From positions 3,162,001-3,226,000 of the forward strand of contig OY725498.1 in NCBI GenBank assembly GCA_963281255.1: a stretch of DNA of 64,000 nucleotides, given 5' to 3'. Of this stretch, positions 21,546 through 33,461 are shown in pieces (positions within the stretch are counted from its first letter, which is position 1; every line of letters begins with the position of its first letter). A model generated the notes under the pieces. It was not told where the DNA came from and ran no database searches. It was given only the letters and a program-made list of their open reading frames with translations. The position numbers and the translations under genes are program-made. The stretch is from Aphrocallistes beatrix (Eukaryota > Porifera > Hexactinellida > Sceptrulophora > Aphrocallistidae).

Positions 21546-21906
21546 CAGTGGCGGCGCCAGGGGGGGCAGGGGGGGCACGTGCCCCTCCAATAATTAGTGG
21601 TGCCCCCCTGTAGGGGGCACCAAATTCCGACAGGAATACATGCGTCATTCATTTGTCCATGCCTTCGCACTATTTTACTAGGCTTCTATTATATTGATAA
21701 ACAGGTTTCTCTAATTCAATAGTGTAAACCAATATTTGAGTGTAATTTCATACAAATATAAATAAATCAATTGTTGCTACAAATGTCTTTAATGATTAGT
21801 TCCCATTGGCGGGTAATCTGTACCCAAAATATGTTGGTGCCCCACTGGAAATGATTTGTGCCCCCAAGGTGCCCCCCCCAGTGGCGGCGTCCTGGAGCCG
21901 CCTCTG
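21546..21906. mobile_element. hAT MITE, 361 bp
   Basis: Left end CAGTGGCGGCGCCAGG and right end CCTGGAGCCGCCTCTG are hAT-type inverted ends. Flanks ACTCCTTG and GTTCCTTG match at six of eight bases. The interior has long G and C runs around GGGGCACGTGCCCC. It is not coding. Confidence 0.82.
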
Positions 21907-22002
21907 GTTCCTTGTAGGCGCATTTCTCTACTCAGTTTGCACTACTAAAGCATACATATATATATATATATATATATACATATAGTATATGCTATTTACA
22001 TA

Positions 22003-22759
22003 GGGCATTCCAAAAGTTCCCGTCCCAAATCTGTATCTCATATGAGAGTGAAAATAGGATATTTTCGATTTGTCCATTGTATTCCTTAAGGGATCAGCTT
22101 CCAATTTGTATATTGGTATATTTTAAGAGGACAATTATTGTGGTTCCTATATTAGATTTTTGTGCATCGTTTAGGGCACTGCCTTTGAACGTGATTTTTG
22201 GGGTTCCCTTTGATATATTTCAGTGCTGAGCAGATTTAGATTAAAACTGATCCCTCCATCTAATTCTACGCATCAACTAACATATAGATTGAATTCTCTG
22301 AAGTATTATAGTTTGAGGCTGAGGGAATAATTGTTTTTTGAAGTGGTTTACTACAATTTTTGTCCCACTTTTCGAGTGGCGAAAATTGACAAAAAATCCA
22401 CTAAAAGTGGCATGATATTTTTTCGACACGAGCAATACTATTGAACACCTCCCGATTACTTTTTCATATTGGTTCTTAATTATTTCACCTTTTAATGACC
22501 TTATTCTATGATTTTCACAACTTTTATTCTCCAAATTTAGTTTTAAGCCATTTTCAATGGGAAGATTCCAACTTTTCGACACTACCCTAAACCGATGCAT
22601 AAAAATCTAATATAGGAACCACAATAATTGTCTTTTTAAAATAAACCAAAATATAAATTAGAAGCTGATCCCCTATGGAATACAATGGATAAATTGAAAA
22701 TATCCTATTTTCACTCTCATTTGAAATACAGATTTGGGACGAGAACTTTTGGAATGCCC
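22003..22759. mobile_element. Fold-back MITE, 757 bp
   Basis: GGGCATTCCAAAAGTTCCCG at the left is mirrored at the right (CTTTTGGAATGCCC). Flanks are TA. The two halves pair for about 170 bp, including ATATTAGATTTTTGTGCATC and its complement. A diverged half-copy appears at about 29220-29370. Confidence 0.85.
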
Positions 22760-23502
22760 TATGTATATTTCCCATCTGTGCATGCTCACTCACTACTCCT
22801 CTCTACTCAACCACAACCAATAAGCATTCTTCAAACCGATTCATCAAACGATTAAATTTTCCTCGTTTGGTCATCCAATTATTTACATCCTTCCATCTTC
22901 TCAACGCTCGGAATTTTAGAAGGAAATCCTCTCGTATTCAATGTTGTGGTTTATCCAAACATTATGATCACCTCTCAAACATAAAAGGACAATGTAATAC
23001 TTGTATAACATCATCATGATTGCAACATCAAGTAAAGCAATGTTATCTCATCTTGTGGTAAACGAATGCAATTTGAGAAGGGGAACCATTTTCGCAAAGG
23101 GGATCGATTTCTGAAAAACTAATTAACATTTTGAGATATTGGATCCGCTGGAACAATAACTGCAACAACATGAGTTGAAATTATTGTGTTTTGTATTCTT
23201 ATCTACTATAATCTGTCTGGTAATTACATTTAATTATACGTAGGAATTCAGGTAACAAACATAGGCGTCAAAGTTGTCATTATAGGCGGGCAATGGCTTC
23301 CAATGTTTGGAATATGGGCGAATGCCCGCCCATATTTTTGACTTTAATATAAGAACGCAAACTAATGAGCCCAAAATATACGAATAATGAATAAATGTAA
23401 ATAAAAGCTACAGGATTCTGTCGTGTAGATCCTAAATATCTAATTTATCAAAATACTGCTAGAGATTATGCATGATTGCGATGTGGTTTAGTCTCTCTTA
23501 TA
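22760..23502. other. No recognised gene
   Basis: Sequence between the fold-back MITE and the next H1 copy. A segment near 23280-23330 reads GGCGGGCAATGGCTTCC and GCGAATGCCCGCCCAT, an imperfect small inverted repeat. Nothing else stands out. Confidence 0.45.
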
Positions 23503-23990
23503 TCCTTACTATTAAAACTCGATTAAAATGTATTTATTTGCCTTTTTGCTTGTTTGGGTGTTTATTTATTTATATACAAATCTGTAGTGAATTGATTAAA
23601 GAACCTCAAGGCACAGAAAGCTGCTTTTAGGCATGTGGGAGTCTTTTGGCTATAGCTCCACTAAGTTCTGACCTCAGACGAAATTATCGATTCATCATGG
23701 ATTTATGATTTCATTATAACCTTTTTATTATTAGAATATTGTTTTTTTACTATAAAGCCATTTTAGGTGATAGAAGGCTGAAATTTTAACACACACTATA
23801 GTATATTAATATTCTCAAAATATGATACGACAAGCATCAAAAATGAGGACTCATCATTCTGCAATGACGTCATCATTACGTATCAAAACATGAAAATTTG
23901 TGATCTTTCGTGTGAATTCGATTATAACAGTCTGTCATGAGTGATATCGGATATAACAAAAATATTTAAAGCCGTTTTCTACCCTATTAC

Positions 23991-26731
23991 CAGAGATGCA
24001 GCGGTCCGGTGATTTCATGGACCGGACCGGACCGTCATATATATTCTCTAGACGGTCCAGACAGAACGATTAAAATATTGGACCGGTCCAGACCGATTGT
24101 TCGGTCCAGACCGATGGACCAGTCCAAGACCGATGGATCGGTCCAAACCGATTGCCCAGTCCAGACCGTTATATCGCTAATTCAGACCGGACTGAGCTGA
24201 AACCCGTCGGTCCGGTCTGGATCGCGGTCGGTCGGATGTGTAAAAACACATTTATGTAAATGCCGATATTGCTTCCTATTATTTTACGCAGTAAAATAGC
24301 TCATTTTGTCGTTGTGTTCCCTTGAGACATTTCTTATTACTCAACCTTAATATCATATACTAGTACGCAGATTCTATGTACATTCATTAAAACTTGAACA
24401 TGCCAAAATAATTTTGACCTGAGCTACATATTTTGTATACTATATGTAATTTCAAGTCTATTTTGACATTTCATTAAAATTGTACATATTTCTTTAATTT
24501 GTTTTAGGTTGTTTATATTGTCTTTCAGTGAGATCCTTCATTTTACTTTTACTAACTTCACACATTTTTACTTTAGCCAAGATTTGAATTAGTTTGTCAT
24601 TCACTAAAGAAAACATTGCTCTCATGCTTGTAGAGAAAAATGGATATATAAAAATTGTTCAAGATGAGAGACGTGCGAGTGAGGTATGGAAACTATTTGG
24701 CAATGTGTACAAGAAAACGTTAAGTGGTGATGAGCAAGATCAACGAATCGATGATTGGATTGCTTGTATTAAATGTGAACAAGTATTTGGAGCTAAAACG
24801 TCAACGGGAACCTTCGGGAGACATAAATGTATTAAAGTAAATGACAATTCGATCCAGCGCGAGATTGTACCATATTTCAAAAAGAAAGATGTCTCGAAAG
24901 AACATTTTCGAATGCTCACAGAGGGGCTAGTCAATTTTGTTGCCGAAGATATGCGTCCTTTTGCTGCTGTAGAAGGTTCTGGCTTTATTAAGTTTTGTCA
25001 TACTCTGGTAAATATCCAAAGTAAATATGCAAATCCAATAGATATATCGAATAATTTACCAGGAAGAGAAGCGGTTAGGAGTGGAGTCGAAAGAAGAGCG
25101 TATGGTGTAAGAGACCAAATAACCGAACAAATTAAGCTGGTTTATAATCGAGATAAAACGTTAAATTTCACTACCAAGAATTCCTATATTGACATTTCAT
25201 GGCATTACATAGAGTCAAAAAAAGAAATGAGTTCTTTTTCTATTGGAACTGTTCCATTTGGGAATGAATCACATACTGCCATCAATATCGAAAATAAAAT
25301 CAAGGAAATATTTGATCAATACTGTAGTATCACCCCTGAGCTACTATTTCAAAGTAGTTTTTCCACAAGTGATTGTGCAAGAAATATTTCATTAGCTTTA
25401 TATAATATCAGTTATCCTATACAGTGTGCAAACCATCGACTTTCCACATGCTTGGAAACAGCTTGGGATCGAACCACATCGAAGTGTCCTGAGGCATCGA
25501 ATCTTATGGATGACTGTACTGAATTAGTCAGATTCATGAAACAATCAGCTTTGTATTATCAAAAAATGACAAATAAATTGAAGAAATATACTACAACTAG
25601 ATGGAACAGTCGTTACATAATGATGAACAGTATCCTCCAATCTCATTCTGAAATTCAAATAATTCTCGCAGGGTCAGTACATTTCAATAAAATCGCTACC
25701 ATTAATGAGGAAAACCTGTCTTGTATAGTTACTTTTCTCGAGATTTTTTACAAGCTAACCAAAATTCTTGAAGCCTCTAATAGCCCTACAAAACATAAGA
25801 TCGTCCCCTGCTTAGCAGCAATTAAAAAACATTGTGAATTAATAAGGACAAACAGCATTTTTGGAATTGCTCTGTCCTAAAATAATTCAAGAATTTACTA
25901 ATAATACTTGTATGATCAGTGATAACGAAGTTGTACTTACTCACACTGATGATCCTCTAAAAGAATTTGAAGATGTATTTGAAATTACTCAAGGCGATGG
26001 AAAGAAACTGCTGTTAAAAGAACAGATTAAAGAATACAGAAGAATGCCAATTGACACAGCTATCTGGGATTATCCGAACCCTCTAACTTTTTGGAATACA
26101 TGTATTGCAGAGAGACTACAGCTATTGTCAGTACTAGCTAGAGCCATACTCAGTGTTCCTGACACTAGTGCTGGTAGTGAGCGTTTATTTAGTCAATTGG
26201 GAAATACGTTAACTGCGAAACGCTCTAGGCTAGCCCCAGACAGGGCCTGCGATCTAATGTTAGTCAAAGAAGGAAATAAACATTTTTCTCGAGGAAGTTG
26301 TTCTAGATCCTTAGTAGAACAAGAGTATAATACTGATTAACGATTCACTAGATATTAGGATTTTAGAGACTGAGTAGCTAATACTATCTCCGTATTTCTA
26401 ACTTCATATAATTATTGTATTATAACAATGGGTAATAGATCGTTTTGCCGATATACTAGGATGCTGAATCGGTCCAAAACGATGGATCGGTTCAGCCCGA
26501 TGATTCGGTCCAGACGGATTGTTCGGTCCAGACCGATGAATCGGTCCAAACCGATTGTTCGGTCCAGACCGATTGTTCGGTCCAGACCGATGAATCGGTC
26601 CAGACCGTTAGATCGCTAATTCGGACCAGTCCAGACCGAACTTTAAAAAGGCGGACCGGACTGAGCTGAAACCTGTCGGTCCGGTCCGGACCGGTTTGGA
26701 CCGCAGTCCAGTCCAGACTGCTGCACCTCTG
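23991..26731 (+). mobile_element. hAT element, 2741 bp, with direct subterminal arrays
   Basis: Ends are CAGAGATGCAGCGGTC and, read in reverse, CAGAGGTGCAGCAGTC. The 8-bp duplication CCTATTAC is perfect (23983-23990 and 26732-26739). Inside each end lies about 200 bp of GGTCCAGACCGAT-type repeats. These arrays are in the same orientation at both ends, as shown by ATCGCTAATTC followed by GGACTGAGCTGAAACC in each. Confidence 0.93.
24594..26340 (+). pseudogene. hAT transposase, one frameshift and a missing catalytic block
   Basis: Two overlapping frames (24594-25880 and about 25861-26340) give about 590 residues. The N-terminus has a BED-type zinc finger (IACIKCEQVF, then FGRHKC). In the core, CANHRLSTCLE and TTTRWNSRY are typical. 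The C-terminal dimerisation region has ARAILSVPDTSAGSERLFS and KRSRLAPDR. The frame changes at a T5 run near 25856-25862. Where hAT enzymes usually have a TTD-x-W block with the first catalytic Asp, this reads FTTKNSYIDI, so about nine residues appear to be missing. Both defects should abolish activity. BED and motif wording suggest the Hermes/hobo side of hAT. Confidence 0.9.
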
Positions 26732-26785
26732 CCTATTACTCAATGTGAGCCTAGCAGTACAGCGTAAGCAAGCGAAGCGCGCTTG

Positions 26786-27079
26786 TTTAAATAAAATATA
26801 AATTAATTTACAATCGATTAACGTGAAATTTGTATGGATTGGATCAGTCTATTATGAGCAAACTATGAACTCAAAAAATAAATGCCCATTAATTTTGAAT
26901 TAAAATCTATTTCTGACGTGGCTTGACTAAATGTTTTATCTGACCAGATCTCGAGTTTTAAAGACCAATATGCAAAATAGTATAAGTACAGTTGAAACTG
27001 TTATTTTCTTACTATTTCTTTACAGGTTTAAACGTTAAGAAAAATGCAATAATCAGAAAAGCCAATGTAAGTAAATACA
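26786..27079. other. No recognised feature
   Basis: Short AT-rich spacer between the H1 copy and the PIF/Harbinger element. Confidence 0.5.
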
Positions 27080-27563
27080 GGGGCCGTATTCACTAAGAAC
27101 TCAAGATCGAACTTAAGATCGATCTTAGTGTTTACGTCTTAAGGTCGATTTTAAGTCGTATTTATTAAGATTGGTATTCACTAAGATTTAAGTTCGATTT
27201 TAAAACAGAAATTAAGACCGAACTTTAAGCAACCTAGGGAGGTGTTTTAAGTATTGTAATTTATTTGATTTTCACTAATTACTCCATAAATGTTGTTCAA
27301 ACTTGCTTCTATCGAACATTGAATCGACTTTGATTGATATCAGACTTCATATAAAATTTAAAATTTTTGACATTTCTCTTATTATGTGTAAAATCGCAAC
27401 ATGTATCAAATGCTATAATTCGATGTAAATTCATCATGGGTATGTATGAACAAACAAACATACATTCTTTGATCATTTAAATATTACACTCATTCTAAAA
27501 TGCATAATTATAGAGAAAGGCTTTATATATTGATTAACATGACTGATAATAATCACTTTTATC

Positions 27564-28208
27564 TTAAGATTTTCCTATGTACAATGATTTTTCCAACAAT
27601 CTCTGACGTTTCAATCTATAATAGTCCCTCTGCTCCTCTATCAAATGTAGTTGTGCTGAGAATATAGCCATTTGTTGAAACAAAACTTCCTGCTGTAATG
27701 GAGGTAAGTCTGCAGCCTTCAAGAATTCGACTGATACATGCTCATCAACAGTTCGCCTTCTCTGCAGACTTTTCTTTGATGTCTTATATGTTGTCGGGAA
27801 GGCTTTAGAATACAAACATCCGTTCCATCTACAAGTCCAAGAACGCCGGGGAGGTTCGCGAGCTCAAAAGACTGACCTAATCGTAACCTTGTCAGCAGAA
27901 TCGGGCTTGCTAATATACTTTGAATTGACCGATGACAGTCCAAATGCAACAGCTCTAATGTACCTGCAAGCTGAGGGTTGGCTCACGTGAACTCAATCAC
28001 CACAAATAATCTGAAAGTACCAGATGGAAAAAAATTGTAGATCACAAACTTGTATATGTGGATGTGCAGCATGAGATCCATCAGTTGTATTAAGATGATG
28101 AACTATCCCTGCAATCTTTAATATTACTGACCTTGAGAAGTGGAAACGCTGTATCAATTCTAGATCATCATAGAATTCCAGAGGATCACTACGATCTCTG
28201 ACACACAC
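27564..28208 (-). pseudogene. Harbinger nuclease N-half joined to Myb-like C-terminus
   Basis: From 28208 downward the frame starts DPLEFYDDLELIQRFHFSR, the usual N-terminal block of Harbinger nucleases, and reaches YFQIICGD. A second frame continues LLHLDCHRSI to GVLGLVDGTDVCI, where the Asp of VDGT is the first catalytic residue. The nuclease then ends abruptly. At the same place (about 27800) another frame opens with FPTTYKTSKKS and runs to EEQRDYYRLKRQRLLE, which matches the Myb-like C-terminal part in element 2. An internal deletion probably removed the rest of both genes. The element cannot move itself. Confidence 0.8.
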
Positions 28209-28209
28209 A

Positions 28210-28276
<67 letters not shown>
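28201..28276. repeat. (CT)n microsatellite
   Basis: Almost pure CT repeats for about 66 bases after a short ACACAC, then a mirrored GAGAGAG. It lies at the start of the nuclease relic. Confidence 0.97.
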
Positions 28277-28278
<2 letters not shown>

Positions 28279-28956
28279 AGAGAGAGGGACTCTTCAGAAT
28301 CTTCTGCTAAAACAATGGGATCATTCCTGGCATTTAGATAAGCCGAGAAGTGTATGATAATATTAATAACAAATGAAAAATGCAGATAATCTTTTCATTA
28401 TAAACCTAATTATACTCGAGTAAATTTCATCGAAGTGCAAGTATTAAGTACACACTGGTTTTTCACCAGAATAACTTTTGCAATGTACATTCCTAATCAC
28501 ATTCAAAAGATGTGTTGGTTGCGATAAAGAGTTCATGTCTTCCTTTGATATTGACTAGTGTAGAATAATTAAAGATTACATAGTACATAAAACATTGAAT
28601 TTACATAATAGAATTCAATTACGTCAAAACAATATTTCACCACAGATATTCGAGACTCACCAGTCATTCCAGATGGTACAACTACAAAGATAGAAGCTAT
28701 GTCCTATAGGAGTGTGTTAATCATTCTTCTTTGCTCCAAAAATATTTTGACATTAATTGTCTCAATTTTGCTCAAAAAAGAAGAAAAATAGTTTATTTTT
28801 ACTAGATCAATAATAAATGACTACTTACCATTACTAATATTATACTTCAGTTTTGTATTTGATTAGTAAAATGCTACATTCTATTCATATTAACGTTATT
28901 TTTAAGTTCGATCTTAAGATCGATCTTAGTGCTTAAGATCTTAGTGAATACGGCTG

Positions 28957-29514
28957 CGGATTTGAAATTTTTAAACCATAAATATTAGAAATTTAGTTCC
29001 AAAAGCCTCCAAAGGGTGCTTGATGGTTTTACTTCGAGCAAAATCTAATAATTTCAAAGGCATTTCAGTCCTATAGTGGTCCTTTTTGTAATTTTGAATT
29101 TTTCAAGTCTACACCGCAGTTAAAATTGACAGAAACAATTCAACATAAAATCACCTGCCAAATACTTTGATTAAAAAGCAAACTAAATACCAAAAGCACG
29201 TTCGAAGGCAATATCCTAAACTGATATACATAAATCAGATGTAGGAATAACAATAGTTGTCCAATTAAAGCAACATTATATGCAATCAAAAGCTGATTTC
29301 ATGAGGTATATACAATGGAAAAATCGAAAATATTCTATTTTCACTATGCTCTGAATACAGATAATGGATTAGTATATATAAAATGAACTGTGTATAAGGA
29401 AATACCAAAAGTTTTAAGTATTCCTCAGAAATTGGAAGAAAAGTAATATCAATTGTTTCTCCATCCAGTCAAGTTAGCAACATATTTTGAGAGCTACAAT
29501 GGTCTTGTGAGCAC
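28957..29514. other. Diverged half of the 22-kb fold-back MITE
   Basis: Around 29220-29370 the sequence resembles one arm of the MITE at 22003: AGATGTAGGAATAACAATAG, then AGCTGATTTCATGAGGTATA, then AAAATATTCTATTTTCACTA. No gene is seen. Confidence 0.5.
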
Positions 29515-29881
29515 CAAGGCTGGATTCGGTTAACCGGCTAACCGGCTAACCGCCGTCAATCTCGGTTAACGGTTAAGGAAATCTTAGATCGGTTAGCCGA
29601 TCTGCTTTATTTTCTAAATATTCACATTAATTTCTTTGTTTTTCGAAGGAGATTCAAGAAAATTACTTCTAAAAATTTGTAAATGTAATAGAATTCCTAT
29701 TTTCTAACCACAAAGTATACTTCGAGACCACTGAAAATTATCAATTTTTTCAATATCAGGTTAAAGCTTAGTCCAAAATCCATATTTCAACCAATTAATA
29801 CTGGTATCGGTTAACCGGTTAACCGCCCTGGAGGAAACCAAAATAACCGAACCATAAAATCGGTTAACCAACCCCAGCCCT
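29515..29881. mobile_element. hAT-type MITE rich in GGTTAACC
   Basis: CAAGGCTGG at the left and CCAGCCCT at the right lie between perfect 8-bp flanks GTGAGCAC (29507-29514 and 29882-29889). Clusters of CGGTTAACCGG occur at both ends. No protein is encoded. Confidence 0.8.
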
Positions 29882-31352
29882 GTGAGCACTAACAGGATTC
29901 TGTACCCAGGGATGTGTTAGTTACGGCAAAGAGACAGAATTGCTAAATTTTTAAATTGGAATAGTGAATCTCTTTTTAAGACATATCTTTTATCAGAAAT
30001 CGATATTACGAGTCTCTACTATTTTTGTGAAAAACGCAAGTAGATTTATTTTTAATGTAAAGTATTAGGACTGTATGAAATAGTGTTATTTCAAATCATA
30101 AAATTACTAACATTTAATACCCACTGAATGAATCTTATCTATGCACTACACTGCATGGCCCAAAGTATTCTTTCACGTCAGTGCTCTACGTGAAAATAGC
30201 AGACAAATATATATATATTTGAAGCAAATTCAATTAAATAGGCCGCTACTAAATATCTTACACACTAGCCCAGTTTAGTACCCTTTCAAATACTAATTTC
30301 TTCCAGAGCGTATTATAGAAGTATCCTGCAAAGTCATTTTAAACCGGGTCACCTTAATATTTTATGGGTTTTGTCCAATAAAATACTCCAAAAACAGAAA
30401 ATAGTTCGCAAACTGAGGATCTTTGTTTCCATTAAATAGATTTCTACGTAATTGACAAACAAACAGAGTGTTAAATATTATTTCAGTTGATTAAATAATG
30501 AAACATTGCTAAAGACAGATTGAAAACATTGAACAGCGGCAAAATGTAGGATGAGAGCAACAGCAAGCGTGTGGTGGTTGAGAATTTCAAAGTAGTTAAG
30601 GCCACGATCAATCGCATAAAATGTAATGGAGATCATTAAGTCGCATGTAGATGATAAAGGAAGACAAGTATGCCTTACTTGGTCCTCGGTTCTAGGAAAT
30701 CAAGAATACAGTTGTTGAATTCCTGAACGTGAACAAAATAGGAAATACTTATATAAGTGCAAAACACTTAGGCATTTAAAAATCTATGATCCTGCAAATT
30801 TCACATAATCATTGAAATATCAAGAATATACATTGTTTTAAATATAGATAATAGTCACGATTTATTTACTAAACGAAACTAACTGGGAAGAGTCATGAAT
30901 TTCTGATCTTGCTATTCAAAATGAACAATGCAGTCCAGCATTTAAATGCCACACATCCGAATTTGTTCAAGTTCTTCTGTCTCCTTGGCAAATATTTAAT
31001 GTCAATGTCCCGGGTAAGAAAATTCGATTGAATGAGCCATTGTCTAGTCATTCGACATTTAATGATGAGAACGTTGTTTTTCTTACCCGTATTGTATATT
31101 GATGGATTCTGGGCAATCACGACCCGAAAAAGGTGGAAAACTGAGCAAGCAGACCGTTACAAGCTCCAGACATGTACGAGAGTTATCTTAGCGGATTCGC
31201 ATGTCAGACAAAACCGTTTATACTCATAAGTCAAAATATACAGATATGAGAGATATTAGGAAACAAATTATACCAACGCGTAAAAATATTATATGGCGAC
31301 CATGGATGGGTGCATGTTGTCCATGTCACAGATAACAGTAAATAACAGTTAA
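29882..31352. other. No recognised gene in 1.5 kb
   Basis: AT-rich. Scattered short open frames have no family signature. No complete repeat boundaries found. Confidence 0.45.
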
Positions 31353-31445
31353 TAACCATTATTTTCTTTAAATACAGTAAATGTCTACCCTTGGGAGACT
31401 CTATGTTTAAAATTTCAGATAAAAATATGCACCTTTGAGAATGTT
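31353..31445. repeat. Left arm of a 3.1-kb inverted repeat pair
   Basis: CTTTAAATACAGTAAATGTC through CAGATAAAAATATGCACCTT is repeated in reverse at 34399-34495 with a few differences over about 85 bp. The arms bracket the unidentified coding relic at 31788-32283, an H1 copy and MITE fragments. Confidence 0.65.
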
Positions 31446-31718
31446 GCGTACTTTTAAATATGTGGTATTGTTTTGAATATTGTTAAGTATCCCAATTCAG
31501 TTAGTATAGTAAAATAAATACATGCTTCATTACGAAGGCATCTTCCTAGAAATAAATATAGCCATAGGCAGATCCTATATGCTTGTATATTATGCTAGAT
31601 TTCGTCTTGATTGTCATTTCAACTATCTTACATTATTTCAGCATTTAACTTTCTACTTTCATTCTCTACTTCTTTCATTAAATTCATTTTCTATCTATCA
31701 CTATCGATCTTGCATAAG

Positions 31719-31785
31719 GTAAGTCATTAAACTTCATATTTTCTAATGTTATTCTTGTGAAGTTATAAAGAATTGTTATTTATAG
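31719..31785 (+). other. Candidate 67-nt intron
   Basis: AAG|GTAAGT at 31719 and TTATTTATAG ending at 31785 are good donor and acceptor sequences. The frame after the acceptor opens with the ATG of the next feature, and an open stretch lies upstream (31522-31718). The join is not proven. Confidence 0.3.
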
Positions 31786-31787
31786 GT

Positions 31788-32283
31788 ATGCCTGTAAATT
31801 CTAGCGACGACAAATTCCTAGAGGCTCTATTGTCCCTTGGATTTGACGATTTTGCGACCCTGAAATGTGTCCACAAAAGTCTAACAGGAGCAAAGCCGAA
31901 TAAATATGGAGAAAATTAGCATCTATTATTTTCGGGGTTAATCGAGATAATAAGCGATCTATTCTGAACGCCAGATGGGGGCATAATAGTGGAAATATTC
32001 AGGATATATTGAGTGAAAAAATGATGTCCGGATTGAGTGAGTTGAGTAATTATTTTGATGGGCGATAGGCCATGTTAGAGATAGTGTAGAACTAGCCAGT
32101 GATTTAGATCTTGTAGAGTTACTAGGTAGTAGTATTAGTTTAGAACATCTTAGTTTAGGAAATTTAGAACGTGTACTTTTCAATGATATACTAGTTAGTA
32201 TCTGGGCATCAGGTTGTGAGAGTGGTGAAATAATTTCTAAGTATTACAAGTCAATTTCTCCAACCGACTCAGATGAGCCCTAA
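31788..32283 (+). pseudogene. Unidentified gene, about 165 residues, two frame changes
   Basis: The plus strand reads as protein almost without a break if two single-base shifts are allowed. Frame one begins MPVNSSDDKFLEALLSLGFD and ends at TAG 31917. Frame two continues KLASIIFGVNRDNKRSILNA to a TAG at 32066. Frame three continues GHVRDSVELASDLDLVELLG to SDSDEP and TAA at 32281. The shifts fall exactly where one frame closes and the next opens, which supports a real former gene. I recognise no domain. The C-terminus is acidic. The flanking inverted repeats suggest it may belong to an unknown element. Confidence 0.45.
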
Positions 32284-32413
32284 GGTTTTTTCTGGCACGG
32301 TTACAATTGCGATAGTGCAATCTAGTTGGAATCATTAACATTTTTTTCACACAAATTTATTTTATTCTAAAATTGAAAATAAGTATCATTGTGTTTTATG
32401 TTTTAAATATAAA

Positions 32414-32901
32414 CAAGCGGGCTTCGCTTGCTTGCACTGCGGGGCTGGCGGACACTTTGTGTCCACCGGAGGCTCCCTTCAGTCGCCTGGGGTCACATTG
32501 ATTAATTATAAGGGAGATAACATCCCTAAATATGCCTGTACTACTGTTAAAATCGATATTGCACGAAAAATCACCAAATTTGTCAATTTTTAAAATTTTG
32601 CTGAGTAATGATGACGTCATAACAAAGTGATAAGTCATCATTTTTGATGATAGTTGTATCATATGTGAAGTATGTTAGTATACAGATTCTATAAAAATTT
32701 CAGCCATCTAACTCCTATAATGGCCGAGTTATGCTCGAATAACTGTATTGCTTAACTTTTAAAAATGTGACAATGACGTCATAATTCCATGATCAGTCGA
32801 CATTTTGCTCTGAGCTCAGAACTTAGCGGAGCCATAGCCAAAAGGCTCCCACATGACAAAAATCAGCCTTCTGCGCCCGGCAGTTTCTTCAATCAATTCG
32901 T

Positions 32902-32979
<78 letters not shown>

Positions 32980-33012
32980 TTATAGACATTAATCGAGTTT
33001 TAATAGTAAGGA
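32414..33012 (-). mobile_element. H1 non-autonomous Helitron, complete, 599 bp
   Basis: Read on the minus strand it begins TCCTTACTATTAAAACTCGA next to host A and ends in the hairpin before host T. Order: 5' terminus, AT microsatellite, AACGAATTGATTGAAGAAAC box, GGGAGCCTTTTGGCTATGGC, GACGTCATTGTCAC, GACGTCATCATTAC, CGATATCGATT-type region, GGTGGACACAAAGTGTCCGCC palindrome, and GCAAGCGAAGCCCGCTTG. No open frame of its own. Insertion between A and T and a 3' hairpin are Helitron hallmarks; the last four bases are CTTG rather than the common CTRR. Confidence 0.9.
32905..32973. repeat. (AT)n microsatellite within H1
   Basis: About 69 bases of uninterrupted AT repeat between the H1 box and its 5' terminus. 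The same position holds shorter AT runs in the other copies. Confidence 0.97.
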
Positions 33013-33119
33013 TAAGTAAACAAAACGAATGGTAGAAAACGTAATTTATGTTTTTTCAATGATTGTTTTGAATTTTCTTTTTAATTAGAAACAATCAATT
33101 TACTGTTAAAGTAGATTAT

Positions 33120-33443
33120 ATAGCAGTTAATTGTACAGTTAGTGGCACATTATCTCCTGAGCATAATCAGTGCCACTTTATGCCACATACACTCATTTTG
33201 ATCACTATAAATGATGGCAATGAATTACCTATGGTGGCTCAGGCTGATAAGATTGTTCATTGAGTTGAGTAATTTATTAGTTCTGTTCAACTATGACTAA
33301 TTCGAATGTGTAGATTTCGAATCTGAAATCAGATTTTTAGTATCTCTTTGAATTTGAACGTATTGCCCTTAATGAAATAATCCGATTTAGTATTATTTGT
33401 ATGCGAAATAATCAAGTGTTGAAATACTTTTGTCCGCTTAGTG
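33120..33443. mobile_element. M1-family MITE, left-truncated
   Basis: The right end CTTTTGTCCGCTTAGTG followed by TA, and internal GTGCCACTTTATGCCAC and GGCTCAGGCTGATAAGATTG, match the M1 family. The left terminus is missing. Confidence 0.75.
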
Positions 33444-33461
33444 TATACAGTATATGTATAT

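Larger units (their letters stand above)
23503..26785 (+). mobile_element. H1 Helitron containing a hAT element
   Basis: The 5' end TCCTTACTATTAAAACTCGA follows host A, and the 3' hairpin CAAGCGAAGCGCGCTTG precedes host T at 26786. The H1 body is continuous to 23990 and resumes at 26740 after the hAT element. Without the insert it is about 534 bp, like the other full copies. Confidence 0.9.
27080..28956 (-). mobile_element. PIF/Harbinger element 1, about 1.9 kb
   Basis: Both ends carry GCCGTATTCACTAAG followed by repeated TTAAGATCGATCTTAG palindromes, one end inverted relative to the other. Two similar elements lie at about 34496-35976 and from about 63735. The interior has minus-strand remains of a Harbinger nuclease and a Myb-like protein. 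I could not fix a 3-bp target duplication. Confidence 0.8.

Noticed and set aside
22277-22793. 107- and 68-codon minus-strand frames
   Set aside because: Inside the 757-bp fold-back MITE. No domain signature, and the arms explain the length.
24009-26743. Open frames reading RSRPMNRSKP or SVWTEQSVWTD at 24009-24200 and 26428-26743
   Set aside because: They are translations of the GGTCCAGACCGAT subterminal arrays of the hAT element, in frame by chance of the repeat length.
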